A stretch of 64,000 nucleotides of DNA from Microbacterium sp. zg-Y818 (lineage in GTDB: Bacteria; Actinomycetota; Actinomycetes; Actinomycetales; Microbacteriaceae): contig NZ_CP126741.1 of assembly GCF_030246905.1 (NCBI RefSeq), positions 2,480,001 to 2,544,000 on the forward strand, read 5' to 3'. Shown piece by piece: positions 16,373 through 25,253 of this stretch. Under the pieces are notes generated by a model that searched no databases, was not told the DNA's origin, and saw only the letters and a list, made by a program, of their open reading frames with translations. The position numbers were made by a program, and so were the translations under genes. Positions within the stretch are counted from its first letter, which is position 1. The number at the start of each line of letters is the position of its first letter.

Positions 16373-17263
16373 TCACTCCGACACGAGCACCCGCCGCGCT
16401 TCGCCGACGAGCTCGTCGGCGATCGCATCCAGCAGCGGGGACCGCAGATTCCACTGCTGCCAGTACAGCGGCACGTCGACCGCGTCGTCGCCCAGCAGCA
16501 CGAGCTCTCCGGCATCCAGGGCGCGCTGCGACTGCAAACGGGGCAGCATCGCCCAGCCGAGCCCCAGCGCGACGGCGGAGGCGAAGTCGTGGGATGCCGG
16601 CACATAGTGCCGCGGCGGCGCCCCCGGGTCGACGCCGCGACGGCCGAGCCACGCGCGCTGGATGTCGTCGCGACGGTCGAAGTCCACGCGCGGCGCCTCG
16701 GCGAGGGCACCGACGTCGGCTCCGTCGGGGAACCACCGCGCCACGAAGCCGGGCGTGGCCACCGGCTCGTAGCGCAGCGTGCCGAGCGCGGTCACGGCGC
16801 ACCCGGCGACCGGCGCGCCCTGCGAGGTCACGGCCGCCATCACCGTGCCGCTCTCCAGCAGCCCCGCGGTGAAGTCCTGGTCGTCGCGGTGCAGATCGAA
16901 CACGACCGGATGCCGGCGCGACAGCCGCGCCAGCGGCGGCAGGAACCACGTCGCCAGCGAATCCGCGTTGACGGCCAGCGGCACCGAGGTCACCGCCGCC
17001 TGCTCGCCGCCGAGCGCACGCACCGCATCGTGCTCGAGCAGCGCGAACTGGCGCGCCAGGCGCACGACCGCTCGGCCGGCATCCGTGGCGCGCACGGGTT
17101 TCGACCGCACCAGAAGTACACGGCCCATGTGCTGCTCCAGCGTCTTGATGCGCTGGCTGACCGCCGAGGGCGTCACGTGCAGGCGCCGCGCCGCGGCATC
17201 CAGCGTGCCCTCATCGATGACGGTCGTCAGGGTCTCGGCCAGGTCCACGGGGATTCGAGGCAT
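16373..17263 (-). CDS. lysG: LysR-family regulator of amino-acid export (LysG/ArgP)
   Basis: A 296-residue LysR regulator of the ArgP/LysG branch. The N-terminal HTH (DAAARRLHVTPSAVSQRIK, about residues 22-40) and linker helix are followed by an effector-binding domain. The opening motif LAETLTTVIDEGTLDAAA and the internal NADSLATWFLP are typical of ArgP/LysG. It is divergent from lysE with a 68-base gap. In Corynebacterium glutamicum LysG activates lysE when basic amino acids accumulate. The same role is inferred here. The gene name rests on this pairing and on sequence type. Confidence 0.87.
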   Translation of the reverse strand: MPRIPVDLAETLTTVIDEGTLDAAARRLHVTPSAVSQRIKTLEQHMGRVLLVRSKPVRATDAGRAVVRLARQFALLEHDAVRALGGEQAAVTSVPLAVNADSLATWFLPPLARLSRRHPVVFDLHRDDQDFTAGLLESGTVMAAVTSQGAPVAGCAVTALGTLRYEPVATPGFVARWFPDGADVGALAEAPRVDFDRRDDIQRAWLGRRGVDPGAPPRHYVPASHDFASAVALGLGWAMLPRLQSQRALDAGELVLLGDDAVDVPLYWQQWNLRSPLLDAIADELVGEARRVLVSE

Positions 17264-17319
17264 AAGCCATGCTAACGGGACTGAAGAATCATGAGCTGTA
17301 CTGATCCGCCCGGGGGACG

Positions 17320-17325
17320 TAACGT
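17320..17325 (+). promoter_or_regulatory. Probable -10 of a leaderless lysE promoter
   Basis: TAACGT ends six bases before the GTG start of lysE, with no ribosome binding site in between. An ATG at 17330 is out of frame. The 68-base gap to lysG must also hold the LysG binding site. Confidence 0.45.
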
Positions 17326-17331
17326 CGACAT

Positions 17332-17994
17332 GTGCTCCCCTCCCTCGTCGCCGGCTTCGCGCTCGGTCTCTCGCTCATCGTCGCGATCGGCGCGCAGAAC
17401 CTCTTCGTGCTGCGCCAGGGGGTGCGCCGCGAGCACGTCGCGGCTGTCGCGATCGTGTGCGCGCTGTCGGATGCCGCGCTGATCGCGGCCGGAGTGGCGG
17501 GACTCGGCATCGCGCTCGAGGCCGTGCCGTGGCTCGTCGACGTCGTGCGGTGGGCGGGCGCGGCATTCCTGCTCGGCTATGCCGTGCTGGCCGCTCGGCG
17601 GGCGTGGCGACCCAGCGGCGCGGCGCTCACCGCCGGCACGTCGCAGGCGCAGCCGGCCCGCGGCGAGACGGCATCCGCCCCACCCGGCGCGACCATGGCG
17701 CGGACTCGACTCGCGCCGGTGCTGCTGACCTGCCTCGCACTCACCTGGCTGAACCCGCACGTCTACCTCGACACGGTCTTCCTGCTCGGCGGCGTCGCCA
17801 CCACCCACGGCGACCTGCGCTGGGTGTTCGCCTTCGGCGCGATGGCCGCGAGCGTCGTGTGGTTCTTCTCGCTCGCCTACGGTGCACGATTCCTCGGGCG
17901 GTGGCTGGCGACTCCCCGCGCGTGGCGCGTGCTCGACGCCGTCATCGCCGTCGTGATGGCGGTGCTCGCGGTCAGTCTCGTGCTGCCGCACTGA
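17332..17994 (+). CDS. lysE: LysE-family basic amino-acid exporter
   Basis: A 220-residue inner-membrane exporter with about six hydrophobic segments. The family's first helix reads GFALGLSLIVAIGAQNLFVLRQG in two overlapping parts, with the diagnostic GAQN. LTWLNPHVYLDTVFLLG carries the second diagnostic NPH(V/A)YLDT segment. A 30-residue Ala/Pro-rich loop separates the two halves. LysE exports excess lysine and arginine in exchange for protons. The GTG start fits the family and lies behind a leaderless promoter element. The divergent lysG supplies control. Confidence 0.9.
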   Translation: MLPSLVAGFALGLSLIVAIGAQNLFVLRQGVRREHVAAVAIVCALSDAALIAAGVAGLGIALEAVPWLVDVVRWAGAAFLLGYAVLAARRAWRPSGAALTAGTSQAQPARGETASAPPGATMARTRLAPVLLTCLALTWLNPHVYLDTVFLLGGVATTHGDLRWVFAFGAMAASVVWFFSLAYGARFLGRWLATPRAWRVLDAVIAVVMAVLAVSLVLPH

Positions 17995-18035
17995 CCCAGG
18001 TCGCGCGCCGACGCCGCGCGCGGCAGGATGGTGCC

Positions 18036-18311
18036 ATGAGGCGTGTGCACGTGATCGTCCGCGGCGAGGTGCAGGGCGTCGGCTACCGGTACACCCTGCG
18101 GATGGTGGCGACGGATGCCGGCGCATCGGGCTGGGTCCGCAACCGCCGAGACGGCTCGGTCGAGGCCGAGATCGAGGGCACCGCGGACCAGGTCGACGCC
18201 GTGCTCGCGTGGATGGCCGACGGCCCGCCGGGCTCTCGCGTCGATGCCGCAGCGGTGACCGAGCGCGAGGCCGGCGGCGGCGCCGGGTTCGACGTCCTGC
18301 CCACCGCTTGA
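18036..18311 (+). CDS. acyP: Acylphosphatase
   Basis: A 91-residue acylphosphatase, the normal family length. GEVQGVGYR (residues 10-18) provides the phosphate-binding cradle and catalytic R18. WVRNRRDGSVE provides catalytic N36. The enzyme hydrolyses acyl phosphates such as 1,3-bisphosphoglycerate and acetyl phosphate in the cytoplasm. The gene lies 41 bases after lysE and may be read through from it. Confidence 0.93.
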   Translation: MRRVHVIVRGEVQGVGYRYTLRMVATDAGASGWVRNRRDGSVEAEIEGTADQVDAVLAWMADGPPGSRVDAAAVTEREAGGGAGFDVLPTA

Positions 18312-18476
18312 CCAGCCTCACGCTCCACTGTCCCCGCCACTCCCGTTCGCGCTCCCGCTCCTCCCGCCCACCCCTCACCTGACGCGGACGACGCTTTCCC
18401 GGCGCCTGCAGCGACCATTCGCGACAGGCGAGCACCCTCTCGTGAGCGCCCTCGCCCGGCAGACCGCCCGGAAACG

Positions 18477-18512
18477 ACGCAGGGACCCCGCCCGGAGGCG
18501 AGGTCCCTGCGT
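18477..18512 (-). terminator. Terminator after rplA
   Basis: ACGCAGGGACC at 18477-18487 is the exact reverse complement of 18502-18512, an 11-bp GC-rich stem with a 14-base loop. On the minus strand it begins 15 bases after the rplA stop and is followed by CGTTTCC. The 165 bases between it and the end of acyP show no further coding signal. Confidence 0.75.
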
Positions 18513-18526
18513 GTGAGCGGGTCGGC

Positions 18527-19213
18527 TCAGAAGACGTTGACGTCCAGCGGGATGCCGGGGCCGAACGTGGTCGACATGGCACCCTTCTGGATGTAACGGC
18601 CCTTGGAGCTCGACGGCTTCAGACGCACGATCTCTTCGAGCGCGGCCTTGAAGTTCTCGTCCAGCTGCTCGGCCGAGAACGACGCCTTGCCGATGACGAA
18701 GTGCACGTTGGCGTGCTTGTCGACACGGAACTCGATCTTTCCGCCCTTGATCTCCTCCACGGCCTTGGCCGGGTTGGGGGTCACGGTGCCGGTCTTCGGG
18801 TTGGGCATGAGGCCACGGGGACCCAGCACCTTACCGAGGCGACCGACCTGGCCCATGAGCTCGGGCGTGGAGACCGCGGCGTCGAAGTTGGTCCAGCCAC
18901 CGGCGACCTTCTCGATGAGCTCGGCGCCGCCGACCTCATCCGCGCCCGCGGCGATGGCGGCCTCGGCCGCCGGGCCCGTCGCGAACACGATGACGCGGGC
19001 GGTCTTGCCCGTGCCGTGCGGCAGGATGACCGTGCCACGGACCATCTGGTCCGCCTTGCGCGGGTCGACGGCGAGCTTGAGCGCGACCTCGACGGTCGAG
19101 TCGAACTTCTTCGACCCGGTCTCCTTGGCCAGCTGAACGGCCTCGGTGGACGAGTAGAACTTGCCGGGCTCGAGCTTCTCGGCCGCTGCGTTGTAAACCT
19201 TGGACTTAGCCAT
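18527..19213 (-). CDS. rplA: 50S ribosomal protein L1
   Basis: A 228-residue ribosomal protein L1, full length. Recognisable parts are [55 protein letters not shown], the L1-stalk-binding loop, and the conserved end [17 protein letters not shown] lies seven bases before the ATG. It follows rplK by 14 bases. In bacteria L1 binds its own operon leader to repress translation of rplK-rplA. The usual rplJ-rplL pair does not follow here; a terminator and unrelated genes do. Confidence 0.97.
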   Translation of the reverse strand: MAKSKVYNAAAEKLEPGKFYSSTEAVQLAKETGSKKFDSTVEVALKLAVDPRKADQMVRGTVILPHGTGKTARVIVFATGPAAEAAIAAGADEVGGAELIEKVAGGWTNFDAAVSTPELMGQVGRLGKVLGPRGLMPNPKTGTVTPNPAKAVEEIKGGKIEFRVDKHANVHFVIGKASFSAEQLDENFKAALEEIVRLKPSSSKGRYIQKGAMSTTFGPGIPLDVNVF

Positions 19214-19227
19214 GTTCGTTATCCCCC

Positions 19228-19659
19228 TCAGTCCTCAACCGTGATGCCCATGGAGCGGGCGGTGCCGGCGATGATCTTCGAGGCGGCCTCGATGTCGTTC
19301 GCGTTCAGGTCAGGCTGCTTGGTCTCGGCGATCTGACGCACCTGCTCCTTGGTGAGCTTGCCCACCTTGGTGGTGTGCGGCGTCTGCGAGCCCTTGGCCA
19401 CTCCGGCGGCCTTCTTGATGAGCTCCGCGGCCGGCGGCGTCTTCAGGACGAACGTGAAGCTGCGGTCCTCGTAGACGGTGATCTCCACGGGGATGACGTT
19501 GCCGCGCTGCGACTCGGTCGCGGCGTTGTACGCCTTGCAGAACTCCATGATGTTGACGCCGTGCTGACCGAGCGCCGGACCGATCGGCGGCGCGGGGTTC
19601 GCGGCGCCGGCCTTGATCTGGAGCTTGATCAGGCCGGTCACCTTTTTCTTGGGTGCCAT
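19228..19659 (-). CDS. rplK: 50S ribosomal protein L11
   Basis: A 143-residue ribosomal protein L11 of normal length. It begins [18 protein letters not shown], contains the conserved [20 protein letters not shown] in two overlapping pieces, and ends in the rRNA-binding half [13 protein letters not shown]. It forms the GTPase-associated centre with 23S rRNA and is the site linked to thiostrepton and to RelA activation. The ATG at 19659 is preceded by an AGGAAG site. The frame upstream is open but lacks any L11 similarity. Confidence 0.97.
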   Translation of the reverse strand: MAPKKKVTGLIKLQIKAGAANPAPPIGPALGQHGVNIMEFCKAYNAATESQRGNVIPVEITVYEDRSFTFVLKTPPAAELIKKAAGVAKGSQTPHTTKVGKLTKEQVRQIAETKQPDLNANDIEAASKIIAGTARSMGITVED

Positions 19660-19793
19660 GTGTAGCTTCCTCTCTTCGAAGGACCGATCCCTCGCCAGGC
19701 TCGGGACCGTGTCCATCTCCCGCGTGTCCGGCGGTTCCGGACGGCGGTTGGTCTGCCCGCGCGCTGAACGCACGTGCAAACCCCACAATCTTA
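19660..19793 (-). promoter_or_regulatory. rplK-rplA promoter and ~120-nt leader
   Basis: TAAGAT on the minus strand (19793-19788) is a five-of-six match to the -10 consensus, though I see no good -35. Transcription from it would give a leader of about 120 bases before rplK. L1 autoregulation in other bacteria acts in such a leader by mimicking its 23S rRNA site. I did not identify the mimic by eye. With the terminator at 19958-19992 this suggests rplKA is transcribed separately from nusG. Confidence 0.5.
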
Positions 19794-19811
19794 CCCGATC
19801 CCCGGCCCCTC

Positions 19812-19931
19812 CCGCGCATCGGCCACTGCGCCACCTTCGAGCCGGTGACGCAGCGTGGCGAGGGCTGGTGGTCAGCGACCATCGCCGACCCCTTCGGCAA
19901 CCTCATCGGTCTCATCCACAGCCCGCACTGG
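19812..19931 (+). pseudogene. Remnant of a VOC/glyoxalase-family gene
   Basis: A plus-strand frame in the 350-base nusG-rplK gap reads [19 protein letters not shown] followed by HSPHW. This matches the final strand pair of small VOC (glyoxalase/bleomycin-resistance) proteins, where a DPxGN turn precedes the metal-ligand strand. Only about 40 residues resemble the family. Upstream the frame has no VOC-like sequence and downstream it runs into the nusG terminator. The rest of the gap holds the terminator and the rplK promoter and leader. Confidence 0.5.
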
Positions 19932-19957
19932 GCGGGCACGCACGCCCGTGAACGCGA

Positions 19958-19992
19958 GAACGCCCCGCAGGCAAAGGCCTGGCGGGGCGTTC
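19958..19992 (-). terminator. Terminator after nusG
   Basis: GAACGCCCCGC at 19958-19968 pairs exactly with 19982-19992. A nested AGGC/GCCT pair in the loop extends the stem. It begins 18 bases after the nusG stop on the minus strand. The T-tract is weak. Confidence 0.75.
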
Positions 19993-20009
19993 GTCGTGAC
20001 CGAATGCGG

Positions 20010-21116
20010 TCAGAGCTTCGTGACCTGGTCGAACGACAGCTCGACAGGGGTCTCGCGCTCGAACAGGGAGACGAGCACCGTGAGCTTGCCGCTCTCGGGC
20101 TTGATCTCGCTGATCGAACCGGGAAGGCCGGCGAACGAGCCCTCCTTGATCGTGATGGTCTCGCCCACCTCGAAGTCGACCTCGGCGGGAATGCTGCGCG
20201 CCTGCGTGGCCGATCCCTTGGCGCCGCCACCCTTGGCGGAGGCGACCTCCTTGACCTCGACGAGGGACTTCAGCATGTTGAAGGCCTCTTCGAAGCGGAG
20301 CGGGGTCGGGTTGTGGGCGTTGCCGACGAAGCCGGTGACGCCGGGCGTGTGACGCACGACCGACCAGGTGTCCTCGTTGAGCTCCATGCGCACGAGCACG
20401 TAGCCGGGGATCCGGACGCGCGTGACCATCTTGCGCTGACCGTTCTTGATCTCGACGACGTCCTCCATGGGGACCTCGACCTGATAGATGTCCTCTTCGA
20501 CCTCGAGCGTCGACTTGCGCTGCTCGATGTTGGCCTTCACCTTGCGCTCGAAACCGGCGTAGGAGTGGATGACGTACCACTTGCCCGGAAGGCTGCGCAG
20601 CTCGGAGCGGAACGCCTCGTAGGGGTCCTCTTCGGCGTCTTCGTCCTCGTCCCCGGACTCTTCCGCAGCCTCGGCGTCGTCGACGATGCGGCCGGCGGCG
20701 GCGAAGTCCGCCAGGAAGCCCTCGTCCTCGACGGGTGCGTCCGGCTCGCCGTTGACATCGGGGCCGTCGTACGGGGTGACCTCGTCGGCCTGCTCGGCGA
20801 CGCGCTCGGCCTGCTCTTCGGCGAGCGAGTCGTTGAGCACCTCGGCGGCGGCCTCAGCCTCGGCAGCCTGGTCGATCTCCAGAGCGTCGTTCACGATGGC
20901 GTCAGCCTCGGGGTCGTCGATCTCGATGTCGTCCATCTCAGTGGCGTCGTCCTGCTCGCCGTCGCCGTCCTCGACGATGTGCACGGCGGCACGCTCAGCC
21001 GGCTCGGATGCGCGCTCTTCTTCGGCGAGCACGTTGCCCTCCTGGGCCTCGTCGTCCTCGCTGGACTGCTCGGCAGCGGTCGCCCAATCGGCGTCGTCGA
21101 CATACTTTTCAGACAC
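20010..21116 (-). CDS. nusG: Transcription termination/antitermination factor NusG with long acidic N-terminus
   Basis: A 368-residue NusG, twice the length of the E. coli protein. The conserved NGN domain starts at [13 protein letters not shown] (about residue 178) and includes [14 protein letters not shown] and [11 protein letters not shown]. The KOW domain follows as [19 protein letters not shown] (about 315-335). The first 177 residues are a low-complexity, strongly acidic extension (Asp, Glu, Ala) without predicted fold. Actinobacterial NusG proteins often carry acidic extensions, and this one is at the long end of what I recall. A GTG start is preceded by GAAGAG. It lies 69 bases after secE. 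Confidence 0.95.
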   Translation of the reverse strand: MSEKYVDDADWATAAEQSSEDDEAQEGNVLAEEERASEPAERAAVHIVEDGDGEQDDATEMDDIEIDDPEADAIVNDALEIDQAAEAEAAAEVLNDSLAEEQAERVAEQADEVTPYDGPDVNGEPDAPVEDEGFLADFAAAGRIVDDAEAAEESGDEDEDAEEDPYEAFRSELRSLPGKWYVIHSYAGFERKVKANIEQRKSTLEVEEDIYQVEVPMEDVVEIKNGQRKMVTRVRIPGYVLVRMELNEDTWSVVRHTPGVTGFVGNAHNPTPLRFEEAFNMLKSLVEVKEVASAKGGGAKGSATQARSIPAEVDFEVGETITIKEGSFAGLPGSISEIKPESGKLTVLVSLFERETPVELSFDQVTKL

Positions 21117-21185
21117 TTGGGTTCTCTTCCGTTCTTGGATCCGGCGCCATGTCCCGGGTCACCGGAGTGGATCCGGCGTGTGCGC

Positions 21186-21446
21186 TCAGAGCGGGACGCC
21201 GAAGACGATCTGCGCCAACCAGGTGAACACCCAGTCGAGACCGTAGACGATCGCCATCATCACGACGACGAAACCGAGCACGACCCCCGTGAACTTCAGG
21301 AGTTCCTGGCGGGTCGGTGTCACGACCTTGCGGAGTTCCGCAAAGACCTGGCGGATGAAGATGGCGATGCGCTGGAAGAAGTTGGGCTTCTTCTCGCGCG
21401 GCGCGTCGTTGGCGACGACCTCGCCCTTCGACTCGTCCTGGACCAT
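21186..21446 (-). CDS. secE: Preprotein translocase subunit SecE
   Basis: An 86-residue single-helix SecE. The amphipathic segment FIRQVFAELRKVVTPTRQEL is the conserved clamp on SecY, and the following hydrophobic stretch FTGVVLGFVVVMMAIVYGLDWVF is the membrane helix. The ATG at 21446 follows AGGTGGGG; a GTG nine bases upstream is less well placed. It lies between tRNA-Trp and nusG, the standard actinobacterial order. It stabilises the SecYEG channel. Confidence 0.95.
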   Translation of the reverse strand: MVQDESKGEVVANDAPREKKPNFFQRIAIFIRQVFAELRKVVTPTRQELLKFTGVVLGFVVVMMAIVYGLDWVFTWLAQIVFGVPL

Positions 21447-21493
21447 CAACCCCACCTGTGTGTGACCTGGTGTGTCAGCGTGTGCTGACGCGC

Positions 21494-21565
<72 letters not shown>

Positions 21566-21738
21566 AAAGGCCCGGGGGCCTCGGGATGAAATCGCATTCC
21601 AGTCATGACAAAGCGGAAATTCCGCTCCGGGCATGGCGAAAGAGTGCAGATTTCGACTGCATGACCCAGTGTACGGCATGGCCTCTGCGCCCGGCGAATC
21701 CCCCGGCGGACGGAGGGCCGGCCGGCCGCTCGGCGCCG

Positions 21739-22176
21739 TCAGTATTCCGCGATCCCGTAGCGGTCGGGCTCGGGCTTACGGGCGAAAGCGCGCCCCGAAA
21801 GTGCAACGGGCTCGATCCGCACGTAGTGGTACTTGAGGGTGGGGATCCACGAATGAAGCGGCAGCGCGTCGGCCGCGCGCACCTCTTCGGTCGTGTCAAG
21901 CACCCGGGCGTGCCCGCGCACCACCACGCTCCACGCGTCGTCGTCATCGTGGTCGTCCGCTTCGAAGAGCACCTCGTCGTTGACAGTCAGCTCGAACAGC
22001 TTGCTGCCCGGCGCGGTGCGGAAGACGATGGTGCCGTCGTCGACGACGAAGTTCACGGGGAAGATGTCCAGCACGTCCTTGACGTGCGTGACGAGGCGTC
22101 CGAGCTTCTGCCCGGCGAGCCTTTCCCAGCACTCCTCATCCGACAGGGCGTCGACGAACTCCTGCAGCTGGTCCAT
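21739..22176 (-). CDS. Pyridoxamine 5'-phosphate oxidase-family protein
   Basis: A 145-residue split-barrel flavoprotein-like protein of the PPOX class. The family pattern is visible: a first helix with LSDEECWERLAGQKLGRLV, then FPVNFVVDDGTIVFRTAPGSK with the strand and turn that bind the flavin phosphate, and an ending WIPTLKYHYVRIEPVALSG. Such small actinobacterial members bind FMN or F420, or have lost cofactor binding; which applies here is unclear. The ATG at 22176 is preferred to a TTG four codons upstream. Confidence 0.8.
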   Translation of the reverse strand: MDQLQEFVDALSDEECWERLAGQKLGRLVTHVKDVLDIFPVNFVVDDGTIVFRTAPGSKLFELTVNDEVLFEADDHDDDDAWSVVVRGHARVLDTTEEVRAADALPLHSWIPTLKYHYVRIEPVALSGRAFARKPEPDRYGIAEY

Positions 22177-22215
22177 ACCACCATCCAACCGCCGATGGCC
22201 GGCGGATGCCAGGGG

Positions 22216-23589
22216 TCAGGCAGTCGGCGCGACGCGGATCAGCTTCTTGTTGACGAACTCGTCGGCCGCGAGCAGTCCGAGCTCCCGCCCCGTGCCGCTG
22301 CGCTTGACTCCCCCGAAGGGCAGCTCCGGCGAATCCGCCAGCACGACGTTGACGTAGACCATCCCGGCATCGATACGATCGGCCACGCGCTGCGCCTGCT
22401 CCGGGTCGGTGGTGAAGACGTACGAGCCCAGGCCGAACCCGGTGTCGTTGGCGATCTCGATCGCCTCGTCCTCGTCGGCGACCCGGTACACGACGCCCAC
22501 GGGACCGAAGAACTCCTCGCGGTAGGCGTCCATGTCGCGCGTGACCCCCGTCAGCACGGTGCCGGGGTAGAACGCGCCGTCGCGGGTGCCCCCTGTGACC
22601 AGCGTCGCGCCCTGCGCCACGGCGCGGTCGACCTGCTCGGCCAGGCGCTCCGCGGCAGTCACCGATGACAGCGGGCCGAGCACGGTGTCTTCTGCGAACG
22701 GGTCGCCCACGGTGGCGGCGGCCATCGCGGCCGTGAACTTCTCGAGGAAGGCGTCGTAGAGGTCATCGACCACGAGGAAGCGCTTGGCACCGTTGCAGGA
22801 CTGTCCGACGTTGTCCAGCCGCGCGTCGACGGCGGCCTGCACCGCCTGGTCGAGGTCGTCGGTGGAAAGCAGCAGGAACGGGTCGGAACCACCCAACTCC
22901 AGCACGGCCTTCTTCAGGTTGCGTCCGACCACCTCGGCCACGGCCGCGCCCGCGCGCTCGGAACCGGTCACCGACACGCCCTGCACGCGGCGGTCGGCGA
23001 TGACCTCGGCGGCCTGCTCGTTGGTCAGGCGCAGGTCGGTGTACACCCCTGCCGGGAAGCCGGCGTCGGCGTAGATCTTCTCGATCGCCTCGGCCGACTG
23101 CGGGCACTGTGATGCGTGCTTGAGCAGGATCGCGTTGCCGATCGCGATGTTCGGGGCCGCGAAGCGCGCCACCTGGTAGTAGGGGAAGTTCCACGGCATG
23201 ATCCCCAGCAGCACTCCGAGCGGCGCACGGCGGATGACCGCGGTCCCCTCCCCCAGGATGTCCACGGGGGTGTCGCCGGTGATCTCGCCGATGTGGTCGG
23301 CGTAGTACTCGGTGATGTCTGCGGCGAAGTCCACCTCGCCCTCGGCGGCGGCCAAGGGCTTGCCCATCTCCCGCACGATGATCGCGGCGAGGTCGTCCCG
23401 GCGCTCGCGGTGGAGCTCGGCGACCCGGCGCAGCAGCCGCGCCCGCTCGTCGGCCGACGACTCGCGCAGCCAGCCGCGCGCGGCCTCGTCTGCGACGGCG
23501 ATGGCCTGCTCGACCTCGGCGGCGGTGGCGGTGGGATAGGTGGCGAGGGTCTCCCCCGTGGCGGGGTTCACGACGGCGTACGTGCTCAT
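22216..23589 (-). CDS. gabD: NAD(P)-dependent succinate-semialdehyde dehydrogenase
   Basis: A 457-residue aldehyde dehydrogenase, full length for the short GabD1-like branch. MPWNFP (131-136) marks the cofactor domain, and SVTGSERAG (207-214) the nicotinamide-binding turn. The catalytic general base is E231 in VLELGGSDP, and the nucleophile is C265 in GQSCNGAKR. The C-terminal FGGVKRSGTGRELG is the usual oligomerisation segment. It oxidises succinate semialdehyde to succinate, the second step of the GABA shunt. It lies 128 bases after gabT on the same strand, so the two steps are encoded together. The exact aldehyde is inferred from that context. Confidence 0.88.
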   Translation of the reverse strand: MSTYAVVNPATGETLATYPTATAAEVEQAIAVADEAARGWLRESSADERARLLRRVAELHRERRDDLAAIIVREMGKPLAAAEGEVDFAADITEYYADHIGEITGDTPVDILGEGTAVIRRAPLGVLLGIMPWNFPYYQVARFAAPNIAIGNAILLKHASQCPQSAEAIEKIYADAGFPAGVYTDLRLTNEQAAEVIADRRVQGVSVTGSERAGAAVAEVVGRNLKKAVLELGGSDPFLLLSTDDLDQAVQAAVDARLDNVGQSCNGAKRFLVVDDLYDAFLEKFTAAMAAATVGDPFAEDTVLGPLSSVTAAERLAEQVDRAVAQGATLVTGGTRDGAFYPGTVLTGVTRDMDAYREEFFGPVGVVYRVADEDEAIEIANDTGFGLGSYVFTTDPEQAQRVADRIDAGMVYVNVVLADSPELPFGGVKRSGTGRELGLLAADEFVNKKLIRVAPTA

Positions 23590-23717
23590 GGGTGCTCCGT
23601 TCCCCCCGCCCCATCGGCGGGGATCGGCGTGTGCTTGACGCCCATCATGCCGCCCCCGAGGCTCGGCACGCACGCCGCACGCCCCGGGGTGCGCCGCGGT
23701 GGGGCGGCGCGGACGGC

Positions 23718-25076
23718 TCAGTGCGAGGCCAGGGCGGACGCGACGACGTCGAGCCCTTCTTGGAGCAGGTCGTCGGTGATCGACAGAGGCGGGAGGAAGC
23801 GGATGACGTTGCCGTGGGTGCCGCAGGTGAGCACGATGACGCCCTCGGCGATGGCCGACTTCGCGACCGCGGCCGTCAGCGTCGCATCCGGCGCACCCGT
23901 CTCGGGATCGACGAACTCCATCGCCATCATCGCGCCGCGGCCGCGCACCTCGCCGATGCGCGCGTCGGCGGCGGCGAGCGGCTCCAGACGGCCCCGCAGG
24001 AGCTGCTCGATCTGCTGCGCCCGCTCGATGAGGCCGTCGTTCTCGAAGGCCTCGATCGCGGCGAGCGCGGCGGCGCACGCCACCGGGTTGCCGCCGTAGG
24101 TGCCCCCCAGTCCGCCGACGTGGGCCGCATCCATGATCTCGGCGCGGCCGGTCACCGCGGCCAGCGGCATCCCCGCTGCCATGCCCTTCGCCGTCGTGAC
24201 CAGGTCCGGCACGATGCCGAACAGGTCGCTGGCGAACATCGCGCCCGTGCGCGCGAAGCCCGACTGCACCTCGTCGGCGATGAAGACGACGCCGTTGGCG
24301 CGACACCAATCCGCGACGGCGGGCAGGAATCCGTCGGCCGGGACGATGAACCCGCCCTCCCCCTGGATGGGCTCGATGATGACGGCGGCGAGGTTGTCGG
24401 CGCCCACCTGCTTGTCGATGAGGGCGATCGCGCGAGCGGCGGCATCCGGGCCGGAGAGACCGTCACGCAACGGGTACGACCCCGGGGCGCGGTAGACCTC
24501 CGGGGCGAACGGTCCGAACCCGCTCTTGTAGGGCATCGACTTCGCCGTCAGCGCCATCGTGAGGTTGGTGCGGCCGTGATAGCCGTGGTCGAACGCGACG
24601 ATGGCCTGCTTGCCGGTGTACTTGCGCGCGATCTTCACGGCGTTCTCTACGGCCTCGGCGCCGGAGTTGAACAGCGCGCTCTTCTTGTCGTGGTCGCCCG
24701 GGGTCAGGCGGTTCAGCGCCTCGGCGACGGCGATGTACGACTCGTACGGCGAGATCATGAAGCAGGTGTGGGTGAACTGCGCCGCCTGGTACTGGATCGC
24801 CGCGACCACCTTGGGGTGCGACGAGCCGACCGTGGTGACGGCGATCCCCGAGCCGAGGTCGATGAGGGAGTTGCCGTCGGCGTCGACGACGACCCCGCCG
24901 CCGGCGGCGATCGCGGCCACCGGCACGGTGTGCCCCACGCCCTGGGGCACGGCAGCGGCCTTGCGCGCGAGGATCTCCTGGGAACGGGGTCCGGGAAGGG
25001 CGGTCACGAGGTGCCGCCGCTGGGGCAGGTCTGGCCCGCCCGTCGGCATGATCGGGCCCGCGTCGCTGAGTGTCAT
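23718..25076 (-). CDS. gabT: 4-aminobutyrate aminotransferase
   Basis: A 452-residue class III PLP aminotransferase. NSGAEAVE (137-144) binds the PLP phosphate, D268 in IADEVQSGFAR contacts the pyridine nitrogen, and K297 in TTAKGMAAGMP forms the Schiff base. The family start GPRSQEILARK and VGHTVP resemble actinobacterial GabT. It transfers the amino group of GABA to 2-oxoglutarate, giving succinate semialdehyde for the dehydrogenase next door. The ATG has no ribosome binding site but lies six bases after TACGCT. Succinate produced here enters the TCA cycle, matching the glyoxylate genes beyond. Confidence 0.92.
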   Translation of the reverse strand: MTLSDAGPIMPTGGPDLPQRRHLVTALPGPRSQEILARKAAAVPQGVGHTVPVAAIAAGGGVVVDADGNSLIDLGSGIAVTTVGSSHPKVVAAIQYQAAQFTHTCFMISPYESYIAVAEALNRLTPGDHDKKSALFNSGAEAVENAVKIARKYTGKQAIVAFDHGYHGRTNLTMALTAKSMPYKSGFGPFAPEVYRAPGSYPLRDGLSGPDAAARAIALIDKQVGADNLAAVIIEPIQGEGGFIVPADGFLPAVADWCRANGVVFIADEVQSGFARTGAMFASDLFGIVPDLVTTAKGMAAGMPLAAVTGRAEIMDAAHVGGLGGTYGGNPVACAAALAAIEAFENDGLIERAQQIEQLLRGRLEPLAAADARIGEVRGRGAMMAMEFVDPETGAPDATLTAAVAKSAIAEGVIVLTCGTHGNVIRFLPPLSITDDLLQEGLDVVASALASH

Positions 25077-25082
25077 GGCGCG

Positions 25083-25088
25083 AGCGTA
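25083..25088 (-). promoter_or_regulatory. Probable -10 of a leaderless gabT promoter
   Basis: On the minus strand TACGCT stands exactly six bases before the gabT ATG, with no Shine-Dalgarno sequence. The same hexamer and spacing occur before the aminotransferase at 40389. Confidence 0.45.
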
Positions 25089-25228
25089 GCGCCCGGCCGC
25101 TATCTCGGGCGTCGCGCGCGCTGCGAGCCCAGGCGGGCGTTCGGTCGTCCCATCCGGCCCCGGCGAGCGCCTGGAAGGGCGCATTCGCGACGACCGAAGC
25201 CCACGGCAGCAGCACCCTGCGGCAATAG

Positions 25229-25253
25229 CGCCCCGCGAACTCAGCGCGGGGCG
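25229..25253 (-). terminator. Hairpin overlapping the end of the RamB-like gene
   Basis: CGCCCCGCG (25229-25237) pairs with 25245-25253, and the stop codon of the regulator lies in the loop. The last codons therefore form one arm. There is no clear T-run, so termination is uncertain. Confidence 0.4.
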
